From positions 1 to 64,000 of the forward strand of contig JBBQED010000008.1 of the NCBI GenBank assembly GCA_038320345.1: 64,000 nucleotides of DNA, given 5' to 3'. Positions 23,467 through 34,500 of this stretch are shown here, one piece after another. Positions within the stretch are counted from its first letter, which is position 1; each line of letters begins with the position of its first letter. A program made the translations under genes and the position numbers. Source of the stretch: JBBQED01 sp038320345. GTDB lineage: Bacteria > Bacteroidota > Bacteroidia > AKYH767-A > OLB10. The notes beneath the pieces are model-generated. The model was not told the DNA's origin, ran no database searches, and was given only the letters and a program-made list of their open reading frames with translations.

Positions 23467-25794
23467 ATGTATAAGCTAAAATTTACTTTCTTCTTTCTTT
23501 TCATTTTACTCACTTCTTTGAAGGTGAATGCCCAACTTGAATTACCAGGTACCGTTATCACTCAGAATAAACTAATTCCTGCAGGTTCATTGATCATTGC
23601 AATGGACACGCTCAATCAAAAGCTACCGGGATATTTTAATCTTAAAGCATACGGACTTGCCAATGCATTATTGCAAAATGAAATTCCTATCCTCTGGGCG
23701 ATTAAAGCAAACAAAGCAAAGAATGCCATTGATTTTACTGCCAGTGCTAGCCGGGTGTTTCCAGATACAGTAGCTGCTGTTTCACTTTCATTCCGCAGTG
23801 GTCCTTTTATTATCGACACCAATTGGGTGGATGAAGCATTACCAATCATAGCAGCTTTTGGAGGAAATGTTGCAGTTTATAAGTTAACGAGTAACGCAAC
23901 GATTGATATTCGTTACACCCTCACCCATAAGCCTAAAATTGCGTTAGTTAATTCTTCAGGATTCGATACCATTACGGTGCATGTTTTACAAGAAGCTGGA
24001 TTTAGTGCTGCCTCTTATCAACTTTTCACTCCGCTGGGCCAAATTTTTAATCCCTACAGTTCTTATTCTCTCGTTTCTGATTCTCACTTCACGGGTGGCG
24101 ACACGGCGCATATAAATCCGATCTATCGCTACGTGACAAATCAAGGTGGAAATGCAATTGCTCAATGCGCAGCCTTAGGCGCTTTTGAAAATAATTCCTT
24201 TGCGATGACCACGTTGGGAATTGATTCCGCTATAACAGGAATTGCGGCAACAGGATATTTTAACAACGATCAAGCGATTGCTCAGATACATGGAAATTTA
24301 ATTACCCCGCAAGGCGAATATAAATTTTGGGCGTTAAAACCTGGAAGTGTAATTAGAGCGAATGCTTATCAAGTTATTAGAGGAACAGGTGGCCCACAAC
24401 ACTATATTGTAACCGCAGCAAAATATTTTCCGAATGCTCAACGTGGTGGCAACTTGTTTTATCTACCTGGTCATGATTATTATTTCTACACGGCTCCTAC
24501 TGGAGGAATTAATGATGCTAATCGGATCAATGGTAGAAGAATGTTTTTAAATTCTGTTTTTGTTCCTCCAAGTGCATCGATTCCCGATATTGATTTCACT
24601 ACCGATGTAAAAATTTCTATAACTGCCGCTGCAGGTCTAGCTGTAAAATATGAACCGTTTTGTTTTACTATTGTCGCGACCAATATTGGGACAGGAAAAG
24701 CACGCAATGTTAAGATCGACGCTCTTCTTCCTGCTGGATTATTATATTCTTCGGCAATTAAAACGCGTGGCGCTTATAACCCAATAAGCGGTATTTGGAA
24801 TTTAGATTCTCTTGCGAGCGGTGAGTCGGATACGTTAATCGTAACAACATTGATTAATCAGCTTGGGAATATCACTTATAATACCAACATTATTACTACT
24901 TCACTTGAATATGTAATTCCCAATAACTCCGCATCGGTAACAGTATTTGGAGTGAGTCGTCCAGATGCTAAAAATGATACACTTTATTTCCCTGGTCCCG
25001 TTTCATTTACTTACTTCAATAAGGCGAATGATATTGATGAAGATGGAGGTCCTTATGGAAACTTCAGCATCGTTGCTGGTCCGTTTCGCGGAACTGCAGC
25101 AATCACCCACCCTGATAGTATTCAATATACCCTAACCGCAACATCATGGTTCGGAACTGACAGTCTTCAATATGTAACCTGTGATCAATATCCACTCTGC
25201 GATACTGCATGGATGTTCTTTACAATTCCAAGCCCATTACCTGTTTCACTAATTGGATTTGAAGGAAAGCGTCATGATGGAGTGATTGATCTCCTCTGGC
25301 ATACTCTATCTGAAAAAGACAATGCTTATTTTGCGATCGAAAAAAGTATAGAAGGACAACTTTTCACGGAGATGGGAAGAGTGAAAGGCGCAGGTAACAG
25401 CAATGATGTATTGTCTTATTCCTATCGGGATACTGATACAGGCGAATCTTACCTATACTACCGCTTAAGGCAAGTAGATTATGATGGCAGAAATTCTCCA
25501 TCTAATATCCTCGTACTGCCGTTAAAAAATAGAAAAGATCTTAGCTTAACGTTATATCCAAATCCTTCTTCGGGTGAGCTAATCGTACTAAAGGCAACTG
25601 GCTTACGTGAAACCGCTACTTTCCGCATTACAGATATGCAAGGACGAATAATCTTGATGCATCAACTGAATCCTGATAATAACGGGATGATCTTAGATTT
25701 TATCAAAGAAAGTAATCTCCTTGAATCAGGATGTTATATTGCTACTGTTACGAGCGAAGAAAAGCACATATCCGTAAGATTAATCATCCGATAA
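23467..25794 (+). CDS. T9SS type A cargo protein with DUF11 domain
   Basis: This is a secreted or surface-attached structural protein of 775 residues. A signal peptide (residues 1-23, ending VNAQ) leads to a beta-rich N-terminal region of about 370 residues that I cannot assign. A DUF11 repeat domain follows (YEPFCFTIVATNIGTGKARN then IDALLPAGLLY), then a region resembling cadherin-like Ig domains (FSIVAGPFRGTAAI), the Bacteroidota pre-sorting module (LPVSLIGFEGKRHDGVIDLL, FAIEKSIEGQLF, YYRLRQVDYDG) and a type A sorting domain (LTLYPNPSSGELIV, ending SVRLIIR). The pre-sorting module followed by a sorting domain is common in T9SS cargo. No enzyme motif was found. Confidence 0.82.
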   Translation: MYKLKFTFFFLFILLTSLKVNAQLELPGTVITQNKLIPAGSLIIAMDTLNQKLPGYFNLKAYGLANALLQNEIPILWAIKANKAKNAIDFTASASRVFPDTVAAVSLSFRSGPFIIDTNWVDEALPIIAAFGGNVAVYKLTSNATIDIRYTLTHKPKIALVNSSGFDTITVHVLQEAGFSAASYQLFTPLGQIFNPYSSYSLVSDSHFTGGDTAHINPIYRYVTNQGGNAIAQCAALGAFENNSFAMTTLGIDSAITGIAATGYFNNDQAIAQIHGNLITPQGEYKFWALKPGSVIRANAYQVIRGTGGPQHYIVTAAKYFPNAQRGGNLFYLPGHDYYFYTAPTGGINDANRINGRRMFLNSVFVPPSASIPDIDFTTDVKISITAAAGLAVKYEPFCFTIVATNIGTGKARNVKIDALLPAGLLYSSAIKTRGAYNPISGIWNLDSLASGESDTLIVTTLINQLGNITYNTNIITTSLEYVIPNNSASVTVFGVSRPDAKNDTLYFPGPVSFTYFNKANDIDEDGGPYGNFSIVAGPFRGTAAITHPDSIQYTLTATSWFGTDSLQYVTCDQYPLCDTAWMFFTIPSPLPVSLIGFEGKRHDGVIDLLWHTLSEKDNAYFAIEKSIEGQLFTEMGRVKGAGNSNDVLSYSYRDTDTGESYLYYRLRQVDYDGRNSPSNILVLPLKNRKDLSLTLYPNPSSGELIVLKATGLRETATFRITDMQGRIILMHQLNPDNNGMILDFIKESNLLESGCYIATVTSEEKHISVRLIIR

Positions 25795-25930
25795 TTTCAT
25801 TTTCAATTGTCAGGTATTAGAGCTTTAGAGAATTGGAGAATCGAATTTTTGAATGCGTGAATTTTTATCGATTGCTGTGCCCGATATTATTTCGGCACTT
25901 AATTTATCAACTAAAATTTTAAAGCTAAAA

Positions 25931-28369
25931 TTATTGTCTACGGATAATTGCGCCAAGTTTTTGTTCAAACTGAGCCATTAATTTCTCCATTACCGTATCA
26001 ATCTTTTTATCTTGTAACGTAGCTTCGTTATCTCTCAAGATAAATGAAAGTGCGTAAGATTTTTTATCTGCCCCAATTTTTTCTCCTTCGTAAACATCAA
26101 ACAAATTCACTGCACGCAGTAATGATGGCTCGGTAGCAAAGGCGATTTTCTCAACTTCTGCATAATTAACTTTACGATCCAGCAACATCGATAAATCTCG
26201 ACGCACCTCCGGAAATTTCGGTGGCTCGGGTGCTTGCTCATCCGTAACCGGAACGAGTTTCATCAATTCTGCGAGATGGATCTCCGCATACAAAACAGGT
26301 TGTGAAATATCCGCTGACTTCAAAACATTTTTTCCTACCACTCCAAACTGTGCGATAAGCTTCCCTCCTATTTCACAACTTAAACCTTGGCTATAAGCAA
26401 TGTTTTCGATTTCCTTTATTGATACATTACTCGCTAACTTTATTCCAACCGATTCTAGCAAACTGAAAATTACAGATTTAAGATAGTAGATATCAAAATC
26501 GGGAGTTTTACCTTTCCAGAATTCAGCATTACGTGCGCCAGTTATCCAAATTGATAAAAAACGCTGCTCAATATATTTTGATCCTGCTTTCAAATAAGTT
26601 TTTCCCGTTTCGAAAAACCGAAGTTCCTGCTGACGACGATTAATATTATAGGCAATTGATTCGAGTCCGGTCTGCATCATCTGGTGACGAAGTATTCCCA
26701 GATCACTACTCAAGGGATTGAGCACTTGTACCGCTTCCGTTCCTTTAGCCGTTGGAAGAACGACTAGATTGCTCACCTTCGTAAGACTGTTAGTTAAGAT
26801 TTCATTAAATCCATTATCCACCAACCATCCTGAGAGTGTAGAAAGAATTTCTTCAGCATCTGGCTTAGTGAAATGTGTAAGACTAATACTCATCTTCTTC
26901 GGTAAGCCGATCGTGTTATATCCATAGATGCGAAGTATTTCTTCAACGATATCGGCAGGACGTGTTACATCAACTTTAAATGCCGGCACTTCCAGCAATA
27001 ACCAATCTGATTCATCTTCAACGATAGCGATTTGAAGATCTTTCAAGATACGAATCACTTCTGGTCGAGGAATATCATCACCTGATATTGATTTCAGATA
27101 TTCAAAAGAAAGATAAATTCTATTCGCTGGAATTTTAACAGGATAAATATCTATTATTTCTGAAGCCGCTACGCCATCGGCAAGTTCTTGAATTAAAACT
27201 GCTGCTCTTTGCAAAGCAAATACTGTCATTTCAGGATCAGTACCTCTTTCAAAACGAAATGATGAATCGGTATGCAGGCTATGCGCTTTTGCGGATTTAC
27301 GTACACGAACAGGATTAAAACAAGCACTCTCTAGAAAAACGGAAGTCGTATTTTCAGTCACTCCAGAACCCACTCCACCAAATACTCCGGCAATACAAAG
27401 TCCACCCTTCTCATCTGAAATCATTAATTCAGTTCCATTGAGTTTACGCTCAACATTATCTAAAGTAGTAAATAATGTTCCGGTTGGAAGACTGCCCACG
27501 ATGATTGTATTTCCTTGAATTTTATCCGCATCAAATGCATGTAAAGGCTGCCCCAGATCATGCATGATATAATTCGTGATATCAACTATATTATTAATCG
27601 GTCGAATTCCAATGCTCTTCAAACGATTTTTCAACCATAGCGGCGAATCTTTTACGATAATATTTTTCAGATGCAATCCAGAATACCGAATACATCCTTC
27701 ATCATCTCTGACATCAACAGTAATTTCTGATTCAGCAGTAAACTTTTTATAGTTGCTGATATCTGGCATTTTAAGAGCTACGGGAGCCTCTTTTCCAAGC
27801 AGTGCTTTCAGATCTCGACTTACTCCCAGATGCGAAGCTGCATCAGCACGATTTGGTGTTAATCCAATCTCAAAAATAAAATCAGTACTCACACTAAAGT
27901 ATTCACCAGCTGGAGTTCCAACAACTGTATTTTCTGGCAGAATCATAATTCCAGCATGCGATTCACCCAAACCAATTTCATCTTCGGCACAAATCATTCC
28001 TTCCGAATTCTCACCTCTGATTTTTGATTTTTTAATTTCAAAAGGCTCACCTTTAGTTGGGAATAATTTCGCTCCTGGTAATGCCACTATTACTTTTTGT
28101 CCGGCTGCAACATTTGGTGCGCCACATACTATTTGACGAATAACACCATCTCCAGTATCAACAGTGGTAATGTTTAAACGATCCGCATTGGGATGCTTAA
28201 TACATGTTAAAACTTCACCAGTTACAACACCTTGCAATCCTCCAGCAATACTCTGCCAAGCTTGTAAGTGTTCTACTTCAAGACCGCAATCGGTAAGGAG
28301 GGTGGAAATCTTTTGAGGGGTTTCGTTTATATCAAGAAACTGCTGAAGCCAGCTGAAGGAGATTTTCAT
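25931..28369 (-). CDS. pheT: Phenylalanine-tRNA ligase beta subunit
   Basis: This is the large subunit of the alpha2-beta2 synthetase that charges tRNA-Phe. It is 812 residues long, usual for Bacteroidota. In order: N-terminal domain with WLQQFLDI, the EMAP-type tRNA-binding fold (about 40-150, HPNADRLNITTVDTG, IVCGAPNVAAGQKVIVALPG), the B3/B4 editing domain (about 210-380, LGVSRDLKALLGKEAP before it), B5 (about 410-475), the catalytic-like core, and the C-terminal FDX-ACB domain (FPEVRRDLSMLLD to the end). pheS is not adjacent. A -7 box lies just upstream of the start. Confidence 0.97.
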   Translation of the reverse strand: MKISFSWLQQFLDINETPQKISTLLTDCGLEVEHLQAWQSIAGGLQGVVTGEVLTCIKHPNADRLNITTVDTGDGVIRQIVCGAPNVAAGQKVIVALPGAKLFPTKGEPFEIKKSKIRGENSEGMICAEDEIGLGESHAGIMILPENTVVGTPAGEYFSVSTDFIFEIGLTPNRADAASHLGVSRDLKALLGKEAPVALKMPDISNYKKFTAESEITVDVRDDEGCIRYSGLHLKNIIVKDSPLWLKNRLKSIGIRPINNIVDITNYIMHDLGQPLHAFDADKIQGNTIIVGSLPTGTLFTTLDNVERKLNGTELMISDEKGGLCIAGVFGGVGSGVTENTTSVFLESACFNPVRVRKSAKAHSLHTDSSFRFERGTDPEMTVFALQRAAVLIQELADGVAASEIIDIYPVKIPANRIYLSFEYLKSISGDDIPRPEVIRILKDLQIAIVEDESDWLLLEVPAFKVDVTRPADIVEEILRIYGYNTIGLPKKMSISLTHFTKPDAEEILSTLSGWLVDNGFNEILTNSLTKVSNLVVLPTAKGTEAVQVLNPLSSDLGILRHQMMQTGLESIAYNINRRQQELRFFETGKTYLKAGSKYIEQRFLSIWITGARNAEFWKGKTPDFDIYYLKSVIFSLLESVGIKLASNVSIKEIENIAYSQGLSCEIGGKLIAQFGVVGKNVLKSADISQPVLYAEIHLAELMKLVPVTDEQAPEPPKFPEVRRDLSMLLDRKVNYAEVEKIAFATEPSLLRAVNLFDVYEGEKIGADKKSYALSFILRDNEATLQDKKIDTVMEKLMAQFEQKLGAIIRRQ

Positions 28370-28395
28370 ATTAAAATAAGATGCTTATACTACAG

Positions 28396-28403
28396 CAAAA
28401 GTA
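28396..28403 (-). promoter_or_regulatory. -7 box (TACTTTTG) of pheT
   Basis: This exact TAnnTTTG match lies 26 bases upstream of the pheT ATG. A -33 TTG at correct spacing is not evident. The gap to the giant adhesin gene also holds that gene's terminator. Confidence 0.5.
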
Positions 28404-28483
28404 TGAAAATGAGACTACAAGAAGACTTTTCTGGAGTAATCAACTGATGCAGATTTGTTTTTAGTTGACACTGAAAGATATAA

Positions 28484-28514
28484 ATAAAAAAAGGTCGCCC
28501 ATTACGGCAACCTT
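28484..28514 (-). terminator. Terminator of the giant adhesin gene
   Basis: On the minus strand AAGGTTGCC pairs with GGCGACCTT (one T-G wobble) and a run of T residues follows. It begins 25 bases after the adhesin stop codon. Confidence 0.85.
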
Positions 28515-28539
28515 AGGAATCTCATCACGGAGGAAATAT

Positions 28540-31500
28540 TTATCGTCGTAGGATGACGTAGCCTGTTTTAGCGGACTCGCCGTTATTAGGATCAAAAATA
28601 AAGTAATAGGTTCCATCAGGAAGTTCCTTACCTAATTTAATCCTGTCAATATTTGAAAATCCATTAAAGGTATTATCATAATGTTTCATTTTATAAACGA
28701 GATTACCCCATCTATTAAAGATTTGCAACAGACCATCAGGATATCTTATTAATCCACCAATAACAAAGAAATCATTGATTCCATCACCGTTGGGAGAAAA
28801 TCCATTCGGCACATCGAGTGTATCACATTGAACCGTTACACTAACGCTATCCATTACCGAACAACCGTTGGTATCAGTAACTTGCACAGTAAATATTGTA
28901 GTGTAAAGCGGACTAACAGTTGTAACGGATGTATTTGGACTCGAACACAACGCTGCAGGCGACCAACTATACGTATTTCCACCCGTTGCTGAAAGTGTCA
29001 GTACTGAATCGCATAAGATATTAGCAGGACTTGTAACCGTAGTTAATGGAAGAGCATTCACATTAATATTTATAGGACCTGCATTGAAATTCCCGCAACC
29101 AGCAGTTGCTTGAATACTATAATCACCAGATTGAGTTACAGTCAGTGATGTTAGTGTATCTCCGGTAACCGTTCCGTTGAGTGACCAAGCATAAGTTACA
29201 TTTGAATAAACAGGGACACTTAAAATAATGCTATCTCCTTCACAGAAATTATTTCCACCACTGTTTGATAATATCAGTGCCGAGCTATCCGCAATCACAA
29301 TCGTATCTACTGCAAAGCAACCATTTGAATCCGTTACTGCCACTGAATAAGTACCCGCTAATAAACTATCAATAAGTGAAAGTGTATCAGCTGTATTCCA
29401 TAGGTAAGTGTAAGGACTTACGCCTCCACTAGGTGAGAGCGTAATATTTCCAAAAATACTTTCCAAACACTTCGGAGAATTCACAACAGGATTCAATACA
29501 ATTGGAGTTCCTGTTGAGAAAACGGTATCTGTTAAAGTTAAGGTACAAGAATAAGCATCAGAAATAGTCACTGAATAAGTGCCAGCACTTAAGTTTCCGA
29601 TGTTCTGAGCGGTATCTGTTGTGTTCCAGAGATAAGTATATCCAGGAGTACCCCCAGAAACAGCAACTTGTACACTACCACTGCTATCACCAAGGCAATA
29701 AACATCAGTATGTGTTAATGTTGCAATCAATGCACTATCCGGCTGTATGATGGTATCAGATATCGTATATACACAACCGTTAGTATCTGTAACTTGAACA
29801 GTATAAATTCCAGCAGCTAATGAATCAAGATCTTCCGTTACCTGCCCATTGCTCCAAGTAAAAGTATAAGGAGCCGTTCCTCCACTCATTTGTAAATCTA
29901 TCGCTCCTGATGAATCATTATGACAGAGTACAGGTTGTAGATTTAAAATTCCTAGCAATGGAGATGTTGGACCTGCTACAGAATCAGTTAATATCATTGA
30001 ACAACTATTTGAATCCGTTACAACAATAGTATAAGTTCCGGCAACAAGGCTGTCGAGATCTTCTGTTAATGCGCCCGTATTCCAACTGTATTCAAAAGGA
30101 GCATTTCCGACAACCGCAATATCGATTGTACCCGTACTATCTCCAAAACAAACTACCCCAGAAGTAACCGCTGAAATTTGTGGTGCAGGATGAACCATAA
30201 TAAACACCCAAGCAGTATCACATGCTGAAGGAACTGCATTATCACAGAGTGAATAAGCTAATGAATCCAATCCACTATATCCTGAATTTGCGAGATATGT
30301 AATTTGTTGATTTGAATCTAGCACAGCAGTACCATTATAAGGACCTTGAACAATACCGACTGTTAATGTATCACCATCTAAATCTGTATCGTTAAATAAT
30401 ACTTTGATAAGTGCCGAATCTGCAGTACAAACCGTTACTGAATCATTCAAGGCAACAGGAGCATGATTCAATGGATTCACAGTGATAATCACAAGAGCAG
30501 TATCGCATAATCCTGGTAAAGGTATTCCGCTATCGCAGATACTATACACCAGTGTATCAATTCCAACAAATCCACTATCAGGGCAATAAGTGAGTAAGCC
30601 TGTTAATGTATCGAGTGTAAATGTTCCGTTAGCAGGACCTGTAACGATCGTCAATGAAGAAAGCAAAAGACTATTTTCTATATCAGAATCATTTAACGTA
30701 ATAGCAATTGTAATACATGAATCCTGATCTGTAGATGCAGAATCATCAACCGCAAGTGGTGGATCATTTACAGGTTGGAGATTGATAAAGATCCATGCCG
30801 TATCACAATAAACTGGAATGCCACTATCACAAACGGAATAGAAAATACTATCTAGTCCGTTGAAGTTCAGATTGGGAATATAGGTAATATCACCTGTTAA
30901 TGGATCTACGGATGCAGAACCATTAAATGGACCAAAAACTATTTGTACACTTCCAGGATTGATATTATTATCAGGATCAGTATCATTGCCTAAAGCAGAA
31001 ATCACTACAGTGGAATCTTCATTGATCCCTATAGTATCATTCAACGCAATAGGAGGATCATTTACATACACTACAACAGTATCTGTTCCATAACAGCCAA
31101 GGCTATCCGTAACTATTAACGTATAGGATTGAGTAGCAAATAACGTTGCTAAAGGATTTGCAATGGTATCAGAATCTAGACCTAAAGAAGGTGTCCATGC
31201 ATAGGTATAAGGTGGAACACCGGAAGTTCCTGAAGGAGCTCCTCCAATGGTGACAGGAGTACCTGCAGTTACGAACTGATCAACACCTGCATCGGCAATA
31301 GGATTAGGAGTGGCAACAATATAAGTCGTATCCGTATTGGAACATCCACCATTGGTAATTGTCCAAACAAATCCATTCAACCCTATAACCAATCCACTTA
31401 CTGTAGAATTCGGATCTGCAGGATTATCTGCAATAGCAGCTCCTAAACTAGACCATAATCCTGAACCTATAAGTGGTGTATTTCCTCCCAACACCACACC

Positions 31501-34500
31501 AGCAGCATTTTCACAAGCTTGTTGATCAGCACCTGCATCGGCAACGGTTGCTAGCTGCGACACTACTACATCAACGGTATCTTCAGAAACACAACTACCA
31601 TTGCTGATAGTCCAGATGAATTGATAAGTACCGATCGCTAATCCTGAAATTAAAGTATTCGGATCCGTTGGATCATTGATGATGGCAGTGCTGAAAGTTG
31701 TCCATACACCGTTTCCTAACACTGCTGTATTGGCTGCTAAATTTGCAGTAGTTTGTGTTTCACATAATAACTGATCGGGTCCTGCTAAAGCAACTTCATT
31801 GCTATCCACAGTAACATACATCGTATCTGAACTTGAACAAATTCCATTGCTCACTGTCCAAATAAATTCATAGACTCCAGATGTTGTTAAACCGGTTACG
31901 GTTGTAGCAAATGCTGATGAATCCGCAAAAACTCCACCGTTAGTGGCAGTCCACAGTCCGGTTCCTGGTGAAGGATCTACCGCACTGAGCGATAACACTC
32001 CTGGGTTGGCACAGATCACATCATCAAATCCAGCATCCGCAGCAATAAGATTGGCTACTGAAATAGATATCGTATCCGTAGAAGTACATACTCCATTTGT
32101 AACTGTCCAAACAAAATCATTAGCTCCATAACTCAACCCATTTACTGATGATAATGGATCAGTAGGATCTGTTATACTTGCCGATGAAATTGTGGTCCAT
32201 GCGCCAATGCCCGGAGTAACCGTATTTCCATTGAGTGTAGATGAGAAGTTATCACATAATTGCTGATCAGTTCCTGCATTCGCAGCAATCAGACTATCAA
32301 TAGTTATTAAAATTGTATCCGACGAATTACAAGCACCATTATCAATGGTCCAAACGAATTGATAACTGCCTGCGCTTAATAATCCGGAGATATTTGTAGA
32401 AGCAGAATTCACAGATGAAATAACACCTCCATTCAATGCTTGCCATGTACCAATTCCTGATGCAGGAGTATTGGCATTTATATTTATTGTGCTTCCAGAA
32501 CAAAGTATTTGATCAGCACCTGCGTTAGAAATAATTAATGAATCCACATTAATGATTACCGTATCCGCTGTAATACATGTTCCATTGGTGATAGTCCAAA
32601 TAAAATTATTTGCGCCATAACTTAATCCGCTCACTGCAGACAATGGATCGGTAGGATCAACGATAATTGCTCCGCTGAAATTTGTCCAGAGTCCGGTTGC
32701 TGGTGTAGGATCATTGCCGACAAGTGAAGTTGCGAAGCTCTCGCATAAAGATTGATCAGTGCCCGCAAGTGCAGGAACAGGATCACTCACATTTACAACA
32801 ACAGTATCTGATGCTGTACACGATCCATTGATGATGTTCCATACAAAAGTATAAACACCAGGAGTTGACAATCCGGTGATGGTAGTTGTTTCACTTGAAA
32901 CAGTTGTAATCGTTCCTCCACTTAATGCTATCCATACTCCAACTCCAGGAGCAGGAGGATTTGCACTCATGACAACTGTAGTTCCACTGCAAACCGCTTG
33001 ATCAGGTCCTGCAGAAGCATTGATTAGTGAATCGATTGTTACTGCAACTGTATCAGCAGTGATACATGAACCATTAGTGATCGTCCAAATAAATAGGGAT
33101 GTTCCGATTGGCAATGAACTCACACTTGTTGCTGCAGCTCCAGGACTTGCAATTATTGCTGTTGAAGTAGTTGTCCAAACGCCAGTGCCCGGAGCAGGAT
33201 TACTTCCGTTAAGATTTGTTGTGGTAGCGTTACATAAATTCTGATCAGTACCTGCTGTTGCAATTACTGGTGTGCTTACTGTTATTGCAACAGTATCTCT
33301 GCTTACACAGGCACCATTGGTTATGGTCCAAACAAAGTTGTAAGTTCCTGCAGTAGATAATCCTGTAATTGTTGTTGAAGGATCTGAAGGAGTGTTAATG
33401 GTTCCTCCACTTAATGCAGTCCAGATCCCTGTTCCAGGTGAGGCAATATTCGCACTCATCGTAGCTGTAGTTCCAGAGCAAATCGCTTGATCCGGTCCAG
33501 CATTAGCAATGCGCAACGAATCAACACGAATGACAACAGTATCACTTGTAATACACGCTCCATTGGTAATCGTCCAAACTAAAGTATAAGAACCAACTGC
33601 TAATCCAGTAATCGTTGAATTAGCACTGGTAGGAGTTGTAATTATTGCTGCACTTAATGTTGACCAAAGTCCTGTTCCTGGTGAAGGATTATTTCCAGCT
33701 AACGTTGCTGAATTTGCACTACAAATTGCTTGATCTTGTCCTGCCGCCGCAATTACTGGTGTGCTTACCGTTATTGCAACAGTATCCCTGCTTACACAGG
33801 CACCATTGGTTATGGTCCAAACAAAGTTGTAAGTACCCGCTACCGAAAGTCCAGTAATTGTTGTTGTAGGGCTGGTAGGAGTTGTTATTGTTCCACTGCT
33901 GAGAGCTGTCCATAGTCCGGTTCCTGGCGCAGCTGTATTAGCATTCATAATTAAATTAGTACCAGAACAAATAGATTGATCAGGTCCTGCATTAGCATTG
34001 CGTAATGAATCGATTCGAATGATTACGGTATCACGTGAAATGCAAGTGCCGTTGGTAATGGTCCATACTAATGTATAAGACCCTACTCCAAGACCCGTAA
34101 TTGTTGACGTCTGACTTGTTGGTGTTGTAATTACTGCAGAACTTGTTGTAGACCATAACCCTGTTCCTGGAGATGGATTATTTCCAGCTAGTGTTGCTGA
34201 ATTTGCACTACAAATTGCTTGATCGGGTCCCGCTGATGCAATAATATTTTGATCCACACGAAGTACCATAGTATCTCGTGAAGTACAGGTTCCATTGGTT
34301 ATCCTCCACACAAAAGTATAAGTACCCGCTGTTAAAATTCCGGTGACTGTTGTTGTTGCTGATGTAGGTGTAGTAATAACCGCAGTGCTTGTTGTTGTCC
34401 ACAAACCTGTTCCAGGTGATGCACTATTTGCTGCCATGATGATAGAGGCAGTACCCGCACATACTTGTTGGTCGAGACCAGCATTTGCAGTGATCAATGA